Counted from the first letter of the stretch, positions 7,173 through 16,892 are shown. The stretch is 24,949 bases of DNA from Bacteroidales bacterium UBA6397 (GCA_002439875.1 DJQB01000001.1:1-24949); one strand, 5' to 3'. Made by a program: numbers and translations. The notes: a model not told the origin generated them from the sequence alone.

Positions 7173-8525
7173 CTAATCCCTATAATAGTCCTTGAAGGTG
7201 GTCCATGAATATAAGGATGGGGCGGCCTGAGGGATCGGGAGGGAGGCTTCGCGGCCGTTGTAGAGGACTTTGACCAGAATCTCAGGGGTGCGGTTGCTGC
7301 GGTAGAAGATCAGCTGAAGGTTGGAGGCCATGGGGATGAAATCAGACCTCCACCAATTCTTCACCTCTTCCGGATCGCTCACCACAGCTCCGAAATTATC
7401 CAGTTTCATGTACGAGACCAGAGGAAGAATGGCTGTGTCGTGGGAAAAGCGAAGGCTCAACTGAATCTGGCCGGAAGCCAGGTCACGGTCAGCGCAATCG
7501 ATGATGTTCTTAAGTATAGCGGAGGTGTTGAGGACACCTTTGTTGTCCGTCAATGGCGAGCGGCCCATGCTCAGGTAGCCGTTGAAATTCCAAACCTCCC
7601 AGATAGCGAAGAGTTCCTCAAAGGTGAATATGTCTTCAAACCTATCATAAGGCTCATTGTCAAGACATTGAAGATCCAGAATCACTGTACGCAGATCCAG
7701 TTCGAACTTCCACAAGCCGTAGGACTTCTCCAAAAAGTCGGTGTCATTGAAATATTTTGAACAGAATCCTCTAACGTCCACCCTCGCGGAAAGAAGGCTG
7801 TCAGCCTTGGCACGGGCACTGGCAGGAATCCGCGCCTTGACACGGTAAGGGTTAGCACCTCCGTTGGGATGAATCAGAGGCATGATCGATGTGCTGCATT
7901 CCAAACTGTAATTCAAATCATTGTCCAAGCCCTTGAGTTCATCCATGAAAGAATTCATGCTGACAATCACTCGCGGAGTCACCGTGCACAGAACCTCAGC
8001 GGTGGTCTTTCCCTTGAACACCTCCGGGAAATCACGATACATCACATCAGCTATCCCACGGAGCTGTTCCTGCCCCTTATGTGTCAGTTCTCCCCCTCGG
8101 AACGCAACGGACGGATAGAACGACTCGTAACGACTGCGGAGAGACTCCCCCGCCTCGGTCAGTTTGCCGGAATCATGGGCATCGGCCAGAATCTTCCGGA
8201 GATTCTCATAGATCTTATCACTAATGGCATACCTCGCACCGTGACGACCGATATGACTGATATAGACAGGCTTGTAGCCTTTAGGGGCCGGAGTCAACTT
8301 CACGTTGTCAAAACTGTACATGAAATATTCCCCGCCGGTCCTGTTCGGGTCAGCCATCATCTCGGCATGGGTGTCGTACTTGCGCACGGCATTCTTCACA
8401 CCATATTCCTTCTCAATAGTGGTTCTTTGCTCCGAAGTCGCCGGAATCTGGGCGAATGAATATGTCCCCGCGGCGAGCAGAGCGGCCACCGCAAGGACAA
8501 TGTTATTCAGGATTATCTTTTTCAT
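7173..8525 (-). CDS. Histidine acid phosphatase (phytase/MINPP-like), secreted
   Basis: Secreted phosphomonoesterase of the branch-2 histidine phosphatase superfamily, the family of acid phosphatases, phytases and multiple inositol polyphosphate phosphatases. A Sec signal peptide covers the first 26 residues (hydrophobic core, AQ cleavage site). The catalytic RHGARYA motif places the nucleophile His near residue 95, and the HD proton donor motif is in FSHDTAILPL near residues 361-362. The 450-residue length is typical. It is the last gene of the long minus-strand operon, 9 bases after the 5'-nucleotidase-family gene, so it is very probably co-transcribed with it. The HD rather than HAE proton-donor motif leaves open whether inositol phosphates are the substrate; a general sugar or nucleotide phosphatase is equally possible. 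Confidence 0.82.
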   Translation of the reverse strand: MKKIILNNIVLAVAALLAAGTYSFAQIPATSEQRTTIEKEYGVKNAVRKYDTHAEMMADPNRTGGEYFMYSFDNVKLTPAPKGYKPVYISHIGRHGARYAISDKIYENLRKILADAHDSGKLTEAGESLRSRYESFYPSVAFRGGELTHKGQEQLRGIADVMYRDFPEVFKGKTTAEVLCTVTPRVIVSMNSFMDELKGLDNDLNYSLECSTSIMPLIHPNGGANPYRVKARIPASARAKADSLLSARVDVRGFCSKYFNDTDFLEKSYGLWKFELDLRTVILDLQCLDNEPYDRFEDIFTFEELFAIWEVWNFNGYLSMGRSPLTDNKGVLNTSAILKNIIDCADRDLASGQIQLSLRFSHDTAILPLVSYMKLDNFGAVVSDPEEVKNWWRSDFIPMASNLQLIFYRSNRTPEILVKVLYNGREASLPIPQAAPSLYSWTTFKDYYRD

Positions 8526-8534
8526 CTACGCAAA

Positions 8535-10286
8535 TTATTTCCCGTAAAGCAATTCCACATCAGCCTTGATGGCGGCGGGAGCGAAAGCCGGGATGAATTT
8601 CCATGAGCCTATGACTTCAGGGTTTCCGATGACAGCCGGATCGACGCTTCCGTTCTTCTTGAAATACTCATAGAGAATCGTCCTGAACTCAGGGCCGCGA
8701 AAGACTATCCTGTCCTCCACGGATTTCATGTCAAGAAAACCAGCCGCCTTTAGTAGCCCGCCAGAGCCGACTGACCTGTAACTGGTTATCGCGGCAAGAT
8801 ATTCCTTGTCCATCTCGAATGCTCTTCCATCCGCCATTCCGGTGATTGTGACTCTGGAGCCGTAAGGCTTTGTCACATCGACCGTGTAGTTGATGCCGGC
8901 GGCGGAATCGAAGTTGGCCGGGCTCTTGACAAGCTTCCATGCCATCCCGCCAGTGGAATAGTCCTTGGACCGTTTGATCTTCAAAACGTGAGCATCCTCG
9001 GAAGGTTCTGTCACAGTGTTGATCCACGCGTCATAGCTGGCTTCAAGGTATTTCAGAATCTCGGCTCCGGTCAGTCTCAACACAACCAGTTTGTTCTCAT
9101 AAGGATAGACTTTACGTATGTCCTGATAGCGGACCTCACCGGCAGGAACCTTACCGTCTATCAGAAGTGTGGCAGACAATGAGATGTCCACAGGATAAGC
9201 GCTGAAAGCAAGGGCGTGGAGGAAGTTCAGGTAGTCGCACTGCTTGTAGTAGAACTCCCTGGAAACCAGATCTTTCTTAATCTCTCCGACCGTGTTTGTC
9301 ATGAAACTGTGAACCTTGTCGTAATCAGATTCAAAAGCCTTCTCCATCGCACTGTCATATTCCTCGCACTTGATGGAAGCCATCCTGGCATCCAATGTAC
9401 GACTTACGACCTTTCCGCCTTTAACTACAAGTTTGATGTCAGTGACACCGGCGTTCTGGCCGGCTCTGCCACAGTCAAGCACCACGATGCTGTCAGCGCT
9501 CATCACCTTGTTGGCGTGATCGTGGCCCGCGATGACAACGTCCACTCCCTTCAAACTCTTGAACAGGTCAAGCCCCTGCTTCTCAAGGTTCTGCCCGTCA
9601 CCTTTGCCCATCGAAGTGTGAGCAACGACAATCACTACCTGAGGTTTCTCCTTGGAGCGGACCTTGTCCACATCCTCCTGGACCAGAGGCATAAGCGACT
9701 CGAAACGAAGCCCTGAGACGCAGCTTCCGTCCATCAGTGAGGCGTTGTCAGCGTTGGTGTAGCCAAGAACAGCGACCTTGACTCCCCCTTTCTTTATTAT
9801 TGAACATGCCGGGAAATATGGCTTGCCGTTCCTGTCGGACAAGGCGTTGCCGGCAAGAAGAGGGATGCTTTCTTTCTTCATTTCTTTGGCTACACGGTCA
9901 TAGACACGGTGACCTGACTCGAAATCAGAATGGCCGGCAACGACCGCGTCATAGCCCATGTAGGAGGCCAGCCTCGGATAGAGGTGGGCGGATGTCGTGT
10001 CAACGTAGTTGTAGTAGAACGGAGCACCGTTACCGAAGAAGTTGTCTCCGGCATCGACAAGGATGACGTTGTCGGCTCCTTTCGACTCGCGGATTCCGTT
10101 GACGAAGGCGCTTTGGGACATAAGGGAGCCTCTGGCGCGGCCTCCGTCCTCAATAGGCTTGGCGAACCAGTAGCCGTGGCCGTCACCGGTGGAGACCACC
10201 GAAAGGTTGTACTCCCCATCCCTCAGGGTGGAGCAGGCCGAAATGGACAATGCGGCAATCGCCGCTACGATTGATTTTATCTTCAT
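8535..10286 (-). CDS. 5'-nucleotidase/metallophosphatase family lipoprotein with altered active site
   Basis: Two-domain periplasmic or surface enzyme like UshA. The N-terminus is a lipoprotein signal (LSISAC, Cys18). The metallophosphatase domain shows GDGHG (D35, H37), DAGDNFFGN (D81), AHTSMG (H223) and AGHDHA (H255, H257). The C-terminal 5'-nucleotidase domain spans roughly residues 330-560. Relatives hydrolyse nucleotides and UDP-sugars. The oddity is the third metallophosphatase motif: where the family has Gly-Asn-His-Asp/Glu, this protein reads AGHSDFESG, so the bridging-metal Asn is His119 and the catalytic His is Ser120. Activity may be changed or lost. It follows the metalloprotease gene by 94 bases and precedes the acid phosphatase by 9, placing it in the SusCD operon or in a sub-operon at its end. 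The rest of the 583-residue frame is intact. Confidence 0.82.
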   Translation of the reverse strand: MKIKSIVAAIAALSISACSTLRDGEYNLSVVSTGDGHGYWFAKPIEDGGRARGSLMSQSAFVNGIRESKGADNVILVDAGDNFFGNGAPFYYNYVDTTSAHLYPRLASYMGYDAVVAGHSDFESGHRVYDRVAKEMKKESIPLLAGNALSDRNGKPYFPACSIIKKGGVKVAVLGYTNADNASLMDGSCVSGLRFESLMPLVQEDVDKVRSKEKPQVVIVVAHTSMGKGDGQNLEKQGLDLFKSLKGVDVVIAGHDHANKVMSADSIVVLDCGRAGQNAGVTDIKLVVKGGKVVSRTLDARMASIKCEEYDSAMEKAFESDYDKVHSFMTNTVGEIKKDLVSREFYYKQCDYLNFLHALAFSAYPVDISLSATLLIDGKVPAGEVRYQDIRKVYPYENKLVVLRLTGAEILKYLEASYDAWINTVTEPSEDAHVLKIKRSKDYSTGGMAWKLVKSPANFDSAAGINYTVDVTKPYGSRVTITGMADGRAFEMDKEYLAAITSYRSVGSGGLLKAAGFLDMKSVEDRIVFRGPEFRTILYEYFKKNGSVDPAVIGNPEVIGSWKFIPAFAPAAIKADVELLYGK

Positions 10287-10380
10287 CTATCTTATGAATA
10301 TTCTTGTGTGTTCTGGTCGCTGAACCAGCTGAGTGATGCGATTTGGACCATCGCTTAGACTAACTCAGTAACCAGAGAGG

Positions 10381-12969
10381 TTATCTCTGGTTCTGAAGCG
10401 CCGCGTTGACGCGGGCGAGAAGGTACTCGTAGTGAGCCCTGTCCTCGGACGGGGCGGAAGACCTGTGGGAAGAGGCCAGAGTCTTGACCTTGTTCAGGAA
10501 GACAATGCGGCACCCGTCACTCTCATCGATCGCACGGGTGTCCACGTTCTTCTGATAGGTGGCTTTGCCTTCTCCAAGGCAGACGTCCTCGAATCCGCAC
10601 CACATAGATTCCGGAGCATATTCAACACCAATGGAATCCTCAGACAGCGACTTGGAAAGCACCGACCTGACTTCCCTCGCCGAGGCGGCGAGAACCTCCC
10701 TTTGGAGAGTCTTCTCCTCAGGAGTCAGTCTGCGTCCCGCGATAGAGGAAGCGAACAGCTCGCTGTAAAGGTCATCGTAATAGTCCTTGACAGTGTAAGG
10801 CTTGCCGGAGCCAGGGACGAAGGAGGCCACCATCACGTTCGTCGGGACTGTCGAAGCCAGTGTCTTCGCCGCAGCCACGCAGATTTTGTTGGACTGCGGA
10901 ATGGCCAACGGCAGGTTTGACGTCACATCCGCGTCGTTGATCCATGAGGAGGAGCGGAGCTGGCCGATCACCCACTTCAAAGAGGCCTTCTGAACCTTTC
11001 TGGAGACAGGAGTGGAAGGCTTTACAGCGGATCCATCCTTGACGTTGTTCAGGTATATTCCTCCGACCTGCGCCAAAACATTGCCTATGTAGCGGTAGTA
11101 CTGGTTCGCGAGCTGGATGTAGAGATCATTCCTGTGAGTGAAATCGCTGTCATCTGCCCCGACCCATTCGTTCATCTTTGGAAGGATATACTTGAGGTTC
11201 TTGATTCCGTAGTCGCTGGACTTAATCGGATCGTTGCCCAAGTCCTCAGTCCTTGCGCTCGGATCGTAGGCTCCATAGCTATTTGAAGTGGTAACCTGCT
11301 GCGCCCCGTAACGGTAAAGCGGATCTCCCGCCTTCTCGTCTATGATCTTCTCCGCGATGGATGCCTCCTCCCAGATGTCCTTCGCTCCAGGAACAGGGGT
11401 GTAGAGCCACTTTATGGCATATTCATCATAAACGCCGAGTGATGGCGGCACGAGCCTCACGCCCTTATCCTGAGGCTGCGCCACATAATTGAACCTGGCG
11501 TAATCCATGATGGAAGGTGCCGTGCCGTATCTGGCGGTGAATGAGGCGCTGCGCAGAGAGTCTGTCGGATAGGCCGAAGACGCGCCCATATTATGCATAA
11601 GACCCAAAGTGTGACCGATCTCGTGAGAAATCACATAGACCAGCGACTCATCAATGATGTCCTGAGGCATCTTCAGGGCGCGAACCCTCTCATCGACCTG
11701 CGAGGTCTGCACGAAGCGCCAATTGTTGATGAGTTTGATGACATCGTTGTAGACCAGGACCGAAGCGTTCAGTATCTCTCCTGTCACGGGATCCACCCAG
11801 GAAGGTCCCATAGCGTTCATCGTGGCGTCAGGCACGTACCTTATGCATGAATATTTCAGGTTGTCGGGATCGAACTGTGGATCCTCCTCGGCGGTCGGGA
11901 AGTCACGCACCCGCATCACGCCCTTAAGGCCGATCGCCTCGAAAGCGTGGTTCCAAGCGAGGACACCCTCCTTGATAGGTTTCTTCCAAGGCTCGGGGAA
12001 CGAGTTGTCCACATACCAGACTATCGGATTCCTGACCGTGACTTTCTGCCCGTTCTTCCAGGCTGCCGTGTCAGAGAGCTCAAGCCTCCAACGTGAAGCA
12101 AGCAAATAGCCCCTGAACCCGTCCTCGGCGGACGAGAGGTCGTACTTGACACTGCCCTCGCCGGGACCTACAGGGAACACCCCTACTCTTGAATCCTGCA
12201 GACGGGCCGGCATAGGCTTTTCCGGGAGAAGCATGAACGAGACCGTGTAGGCCATCGAGCCGGAGCCCACCTTGCCTTTAAGCATCAGGAAAGTCTTAGT
12301 GAAGTCCACATTGGAATGCACCTTCACGGAGGCGTTGTCTCTGAACGCCTTCAGGTCGCTGAACCAAGTCGATTTCTCGTCAGCCGCCTTTGTGAGTGAA
12401 AAGTTCTTACCCTTAGGCGCCACCGAATTGATGAGAGGTGTCACTTCAAAGATCACTTCCGAGCTGTCTTTGCTCGTCGCCTGTACGGCGATTCTTCTCA
12501 AGACCTTTGGAATATAGCTGCGCTCAAGAGCGGCCTTCATTCCCGGATCGGAACTAGTGGCATTGGTTCCCGGAACCGTCAGCACCACCAGGCTGTCCTT
12601 CAAGTCAATCTGGAAATATGTCGGCTTGGCGTACTTGTAGCCCACATTCAGGTAGGACGGATTGCTTGTCGCGGTGATCGTGCTTCCCAAAAGCATCCTG
12701 CGCCCCATCATATTCCTTGGAAAGCCCATGTAGATTTTATCCTTGGTCGTGCGGTAGAGATTGAACGTGCCACCCTTGGCCGAGTCAGCGACCTCCTTCA
12801 TCAGTTTCTGGTAAGGAGTCTGCTTCTTCTTAGGGGTAGGCTTTGATGTCGCAACGGCCTCAGTATGAGCCTTTTTCTTCTTTTTCTTAAACGGAAACGC
12901 TACCGCGTCTGTGGACGAAACCAACAGCGCGGCGGCGATCAAAGAGAGGATAATGCTCCTTTTTGTCAT
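10381..12969 (-). CDS. Zinc-dependent metalloprotease (DUF5117/DUF5118 family)
   Basis: Large secreted peptidase of 862 residues. A signal peptide (first 24 or so residues) is followed by a very basic linker of lysine runs, then the N-terminal DUF5118/5117-like beta-rich region, then a metzincin-like catalytic domain. The zinc site is complete: HEIGHTLGLMH at 449-459 gives the three His ligands and the catalytic Glu450, and SIMDYARFNYV near residue 488 fits the Met-turn. The C-terminal 250 residues are helical. Members of this family commonly follow SusC, SusD, DUF4843 and PKD-like genes in Bacteroidetes, as here, and are thought to feed peptides to the importer. It starts 31 bases after the PKD-like gene ends. 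The natural substrate is unknown. Confidence 0.85.
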   Translation of the reverse strand: MTKRSIILSLIAAALLVSSTDAVAFPFKKKKKKAHTEAVATSKPTPKKKQTPYQKLMKEVADSAKGGTFNLYRTTKDKIYMGFPRNMMGRRMLLGSTITATSNPSYLNVGYKYAKPTYFQIDLKDSLVVLTVPGTNATSSDPGMKAALERSYIPKVLRRIAVQATSKDSSEVIFEVTPLINSVAPKGKNFSLTKAADEKSTWFSDLKAFRDNASVKVHSNVDFTKTFLMLKGKVGSGSMAYTVSFMLLPEKPMPARLQDSRVGVFPVGPGEGSVKYDLSSAEDGFRGYLLASRWRLELSDTAAWKNGQKVTVRNPIVWYVDNSFPEPWKKPIKEGVLAWNHAFEAIGLKGVMRVRDFPTAEEDPQFDPDNLKYSCIRYVPDATMNAMGPSWVDPVTGEILNASVLVYNDVIKLINNWRFVQTSQVDERVRALKMPQDIIDESLVYVISHEIGHTLGLMHNMGASSAYPTDSLRSASFTARYGTAPSIMDYARFNYVAQPQDKGVRLVPPSLGVYDEYAIKWLYTPVPGAKDIWEEASIAEKIIDEKAGDPLYRYGAQQVTTSNSYGAYDPSARTEDLGNDPIKSSDYGIKNLKYILPKMNEWVGADDSDFTHRNDLYIQLANQYYRYIGNVLAQVGGIYLNNVKDGSAVKPSTPVSRKVQKASLKWVIGQLRSSSWINDADVTSNLPLAIPQSNKICVAAAKTLASTVPTNVMVASFVPGSGKPYTVKDYYDDLYSELFASSIAGRRLTPEEKTLQREVLAASAREVRSVLSKSLSEDSIGVEYAPESMWCGFEDVCLGEGKATYQKNVDTRAIDESDGCRIVFLNKVKTLASSHRSSAPSEDRAHYEYLLARVNAALQNQR

Positions 12970-13000
12970 AGTTGTATTTAAATTGTTATTTATTATCGGC

Positions 13001-14503
13001 TTAGTTCACCCGGTACTTGTAAAGAACCGAGACAGGATCCCAGAATATTCCCTCATAGGATTTCACCAGAGTATCATCGGAGAATCTGTAGACGTAAAGA
13101 CTTCCTTTTTTCTCCCCTGACCTGGAAGGATTGCAAGTCGCCACATAGAGCAGGTCCTCACCGCTGTCCCCCTTGTCCTTTCCAAGGAAATTGGTGGCGA
13201 TGTCGCGGATCTGTTCCCCGGCAGGGAGGGTGATCACAGGCTTCGAGACAGGAGCGCTGATCAGGGACCACCGGTAGATGGCATTGTCGTAGACGTAATA
13301 GACATCCGATGAGTGCTTGGTGCCGACGAATCTGCAATCGGCATCCATCTTAAGGTCACTGCTGGTGAAAGTCATGTCCTTTCCCCAGGTCTTCAAAGCC
13401 TTCGTGCCTCCGATGCCGTCAGTGTTCTTGATGAGATATTCATCCGGATTCTTCTTGCTTCTGAAAAGGACATAAAGGGAGTTTGTCTTGGCCGTGCGCA
13501 GAGTCGCCATGTTCACGACCTCATAGCCGTCGAGCGCGTAGTAGACGGTTCCGGTCGATGCGGACCTCCTGACCGCAAGGCTGTCGGAGTTGCGGTAGTA
13601 CGAAGCACGGACCGTGGAGTTGTCGGCACTCTTTCTTGATAATCCTCCGAATATGCCGGTCATCGGCTTGATGTCCACCATGTCGATGTAGTTCCCCATC
13701 ATCATGTCGTACCTGTAGATGTGGGAGTTCTCTCCAAGGATGAACACGGCGAATCCCGATGACGAGGCCAGTTCCCCACCGAAATCCCGGAACCCGAACC
13801 CGGCGGAAAGCATGCTTGACTTCTTGAACAACTGGAACGTCTTGGCCTCCATGTGCCACATCGTGCCGCTCTCATCGTTGGTCGCGATAAGAAGGCCTGA
13901 GTAGTCCACCTTATCGACCGTGGCGTTGGACATGAACAACCGCGCTCCGTTCCTCAGGGTCTGTCCCGTGTTTATGGACGAGAAGACATCAGGGAAGACT
14001 TCCTGTTTCCCGGCGGCGGACTCTTCCGATGTGAGTGTCTTGATGAACGTAAGATGACCGTTCCCGTCCTCTCCGTTGCTCAGGATGGTTACTCCCTCGT
14101 CATAGCCAGAGTTCACGTTAAGGGTGAAGTACTTATACTTTATGCTCTCTCCATTGTCGGCCCTCAACCTCAGGATGAACGTTCCCAATTTGGTGAAGGT
14201 ATAGTCTATTGTAGGGGTTGTTGAGACCTTCTCGATCGTTCCGCGTTTGAAGATGTGGTCCTCCACGGTCTTGCCGTCAGCCGGCAGACCGTAAGACCAT
14301 TCGTAGGAGACCTCGCGGTCACTCGTGACAGTAAGGCCTTCGTATTTAAGTTCCACACCGAGATCAGCGTTGATCGTGTCGGAGACCACCTTGAAATCTA
14401 TCGGCGCAAGGTCGATGGTGTCCCCTTCGTCGATTTTCCAGCAGGACGACACAGCCACTGAGAGCAGTGCGGCCGCTGACAGTAATTGGAATATTCTTTT
14501 CAT
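13001..14503 (-). CDS. PKD-like family lipoprotein
   Basis: Surface or periplasmic lipoprotein of 500 residues with a clear lipobox (SVAVSSC). After it comes a PKD-like immunoglobulin fold (VSYEWSYG, then TIDYTFTKLGTFILRLRADN, roughly residues 25-130), followed by a long beta-rich region with repeated blade-like units, probably a propeller, ending in SLYVYRFSDDTLVKSYEG. Proteins of this arrangement accompany SusC/SusD pairs next to DUF4843 proteins and probably bind the ligand on the cell surface, like SusE/SusF. It begins 16 bases after the DUF4843 gene and is 31 bases before the metalloprotease. No enzymatic motif is seen. Confidence 0.8.
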   Translation of the reverse strand: MKRIFQLLSAAALLSVAVSSCWKIDEGDTIDLAPIDFKVVSDTINADLGVELKYEGLTVTSDREVSYEWSYGLPADGKTVEDHIFKRGTIEKVSTTPTIDYTFTKLGTFILRLRADNGESIKYKYFTLNVNSGYDEGVTILSNGEDGNGHLTFIKTLTSEESAAGKQEVFPDVFSSINTGQTLRNGARLFMSNATVDKVDYSGLLIATNDESGTMWHMEAKTFQLFKKSSMLSAGFGFRDFGGELASSSGFAVFILGENSHIYRYDMMMGNYIDMVDIKPMTGIFGGLSRKSADNSTVRASYYRNSDSLAVRRSASTGTVYYALDGYEVVNMATLRTAKTNSLYVLFRSKKNPDEYLIKNTDGIGGTKALKTWGKDMTFTSSDLKMDADCRFVGTKHSSDVYYVYDNAIYRWSLISAPVSKPVITLPAGEQIRDIATNFLGKDKGDSGEDLLYVATCNPSRSGEKKGSLYVYRFSDDTLVKSYEGIFWDPVSVLYKYRVN

Positions 14504-14519
14504 TTCCTTGTTCTTCTGA

Positions 14520-15452
14520 TTAATTTAGGAAACCATAACGGCCGCTTCGAGGGTCGCCCCACCCGACGCGGTTGTTTATGTTGACCTTGTCACTGCCCAT
14601 GACCTCGTAATTGGGGTCGTCAGGATGCTCCGCATAGTACTTCTCATAGTACTCGAACAAAGGGCAGAACACATAGTCGGCCCAGGCGGCCGCATAGGTC
14701 TGACGCCAGAATCTCAGCATCTTGTTGTTGTCCGCGCTTGGTTCGGCATCCAGGTTCTCACCGTAGTGCGCCACACAATATTCATAGAAGACAGGGTTAG
14801 TCTCCGCGGTCTTGTGGTAAAGGTCGAGGAGCATCCTGAACTTCGCCGGATAGAAGTTTCCGAGATCATAGTCCCATCCGGGCTCGGACCTCGAGTTGGG
14901 TTTCCACCAGGAGGGGCATGCTGGATCCCCGTCATTGACGTAGACCTGAAAATCAGGCGATTTGATCGACTGTGTGTCCGAGCTGTCAGCAGGCAACGGC
15001 TCGAAATTCCCGGAAGGCACCAGCCTCAGGAGAACCTTGACGTAAGCTCCTTTCTTCATTTCGGGCTGGCGCTTGAGCCTCACTGACACGTCGGTCGAGG
15101 TTGATCCCGCAGGAAGCACGCAATCCCCTACCTCAAAATCGATCCCCTCACGAGCCGAAATCACCGGATAGGTGATACCACCGAACACGATTGTGTCACC
15201 TTCTTCGCTTGGAACGCTTTCCAATCTGAAAGACCGGTCACGGTCCGAGACATTGCCCATGATGCAGACATGAGCCTCGACATCAATCTCACTCCCGGAA
15301 AGCAGGGCGAAAGACTTGGTCAGAACCTGCTGCCTGTCCTGAAAATAGATGTGGTCCTTCTGGTCGGTGTCGTACATTATCCACGTTCCGTCGCAGGAGG
15401 CCAGAAAAGGCAGGGCTGCAATTATCGGATATATTATCTTTCTCATAATCAT
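14520..15452 (-). CDS. DUF4843 domain-containing lipoprotein
   Basis: Lipoprotein of 310 residues with lipobox LPFLASC near residue 20. It has a beta-rich N-terminal half (YFQDRQQVLTKSFALLSG, then SVRLKRQPEMKKGAYVKVLL) typical of DUF4843 proteins, and a more helical C-terminal half ending in GDPRSGRYGFLN. Such proteins occur almost only beside SusC/SusD pairs and are presumed accessory surface components of the importer. The start codon directly follows the susD stop without a spacer, so translation is probably coupled. A second ATG two codons later (15446) is an equally reasonable start, since it also gives a good signal sequence. Confidence 0.8.
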   Translation of the reverse strand: MIMRKIIYPIIAALPFLASCDGTWIMYDTDQKDHIYFQDRQQVLTKSFALLSGSEIDVEAHVCIMGNVSDRDRSFRLESVPSEEGDTIVFGGITYPVISAREGIDFEVGDCVLPAGSTSTDVSVRLKRQPEMKKGAYVKVLLRLVPSGNFEPLPADSSDTQSIKSPDFQVYVNDGDPACPSWWKPNSRSEPGWDYDLGNFYPAKFRMLLDLYHKTAETNPVFYEYCVAHYGENLDAEPSADNNKMLRFWRQTYAAAWADYVFCPLFEYYEKYYAEHPDDPNYEVMGSDKVNINNRVGWGDPRSGRYGFLN

Positions 15453-16877
15453 TTACTTGCTAACATTTTTTCTCGCATCGAGTTCATCGTCCGGAAGGGT
15501 AAGTGTGTAAGTGGACGCAAGGTCTCCGTGAAGAATCCTGCCGGACACTGTCGTGATGTCCTTCTTACCCTTCTTCATGTCGATCCACGTGATGCCCTCA
15601 CAATAGAATTCCCTGCGGCGTTCCTCAAAGAGCAGGTCGCCCGTCAAAGCAGCACCACTCTCCTGAAGAGGCTCACGCCCCCTTGATTTCAAGACCTTAT
15701 CATAATATTCCACTGCCTTGGCCGGATCCTTGTCGATGTTGGCCTCGGCCACAATGTAGTACATCTCTGGAAGCCTCAGGACATCGTAGCCCAGAATCGA
15801 CTTGCCGTTGTACGTGTTGCTCTCTGAGATGAAACAGTTGTTCACCAACTTGCGGCACAATGAATATGACACATCGAACCAGGCCGAAAGCCTGTAGTCA
15901 GTGGACACCCCGCTGTCCTTCTCGTAGAGGGAGGCATAGTCTGAAGCCAACACGAGGGAAGAGGACGCACCTGAACCGTTGATGTTCAGTTTTTTCATCA
16001 TAGTGCTCTCATCATTGATGTAGAGTCCGAAGATTGTCTCGTTCAGATCCAACGTCCCGTTGTCCGGCTGCACGAAGGCACTAGTGGGACGGAAAGAGAA
16101 CTTTCCGCTCCCGATTACCTTCAGAGCATAGTCAGCGGCTTTGTCCAGGTCGTTCATGCTCCAGTAGACGCGCGCGATAAGAGCCTGGACCGCGTAGAGG
16201 TTCAGATGGGCTATCCTTGCGTCAGTGAAGGACAACGCGGTGTTGTCCCTCTCGGCCGGGACGAGAGTCTCATCCTCAGCAAGGTATTCCTCAGCCCTTT
16301 TAAGGTCTTCAAGCATTTTTCCGCACACCTCGTCATAGGAGAGAAGCGGCGAGATGTCGAATGAATATTTCGTCACATAAGGGATCGTGGTCTTCTTCTC
16401 GCTGTCCGAGGCCCAGTAAGGAGGACCGTAAAGATTGAGGACCTCGTAGTGCACGAGAGCCCTCAAGGCCAAAGCCTCACCAAGATAGAGACGGGAGTGC
16501 CTGTAGGTGTCGGCGTCATCCTCAGCGTGTTCCACTATGTTGTTGATGTGGTTGATGGCCTCGTAAGCAGTCTTCCAGATCAGTTTTCTGGTCGAGGCCG
16601 ATCCGTTGGAGTCCATCTCTCCCTCGGCCAGTTCGGCGTACCTGTAGTCAGTAGTCGTGAAGTTCTGGCCCATGACCTCAGGAAGTATGATCAGATACTG
16701 GCCGAAAAGGTTGCCGTCCGTCAACTCGCTGTAAACTCCATAGAGCGCGTCCTCATATTCCTCAGCCGTCTCGAACATATTGATTTTCTCGCCTTTAGGA
16801 TGCACGTCAAGGAATTTGTCGCACCCTGTCGCAAGGACAGCGGCCATTATAGTCGTGAATATTATCTTTCTTTTCAT
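15453..16877 (-). CDS. SusD/RagB-family nutrient-binding outer-membrane lipoprotein
   Basis: Surface ligand-binding lid of a SusCD importer. The signal ends in a lipobox at the Cys of AVLATGC, followed by the typical DKFLDVHPKG. The body is rich in helical TPR-like segments (SLYLGEALALRALVHYEVLNLYGP cut by the family's conserved ALRAL/Y-NLYG pattern) and ends in the usual C-terminal region with ERRREFYCEGITWIDMKKG. A Shine-Dalgarno-like AGGAGG lies 7 bases before the ATG at 16877 and only 1 base before another ATG at 16883; the spacing favours 16877, giving 474 residues. It follows susC closely and abuts the DUF4843 gene. The ligand cannot be deduced, although the linked metalloprotease and phosphatases suggest peptides or phosphorylated compounds, not a glycan. 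Confidence 0.92.
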   Translation of the reverse strand: MKRKIIFTTIMAAVLATGCDKFLDVHPKGEKINMFETAEEYEDALYGVYSELTDGNLFGQYLIILPEVMGQNFTTTDYRYAELAEGEMDSNGSASTRKLIWKTAYEAINHINNIVEHAEDDADTYRHSRLYLGEALALRALVHYEVLNLYGPPYWASDSEKKTTIPYVTKYSFDISPLLSYDEVCGKMLEDLKRAEEYLAEDETLVPAERDNTALSFTDARIAHLNLYAVQALIARVYWSMNDLDKAADYALKVIGSGKFSFRPTSAFVQPDNGTLDLNETIFGLYINDESTMMKKLNINGSGASSSLVLASDYASLYEKDSGVSTDYRLSAWFDVSYSLCRKLVNNCFISESNTYNGKSILGYDVLRLPEMYYIVAEANIDKDPAKAVEYYDKVLKSRGREPLQESGAALTGDLLFEERRREFYCEGITWIDMKKGKKDITTVSGRILHGDLASTYTLTLPDDELDARKNVSK

Positions 16878-16884
16878 TGTCATT

Positions 16885-16890
16885 CCTCCT
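16885..16890 (-). promoter_or_regulatory. Shine-Dalgarno sequence that fixes the susD start
   Basis: AGGAGG on the minus strand lies 7 bases before the ATG at 16877. Strong Shine-Dalgarno sequences are uncommon in Bacteroidetes, so this one stands out. It sits in the short gap just after the susC stop codon and probably sets the susD:susC ratio. Confidence 0.6.
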
Positions 16891-16892
16891 AT

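Noticed and set aside
7165..10363. Identical 12-mer CGCTTAGACTAA at 7165-7176 and 10352-10363, each near the end of an operon gene
   Set aside because: Dozens of 12-mer pairs are expected by chance in 25 kb, and the flanks are not alike.
10372..10390. 7-bp perfect hairpin CCAGAGA/TCTCTGG at the end of the metalloprotease gene, as a terminator
   Set aside because: It spans the stop codon and has no T-run on the minus strand; downstream genes look co-transcribed.
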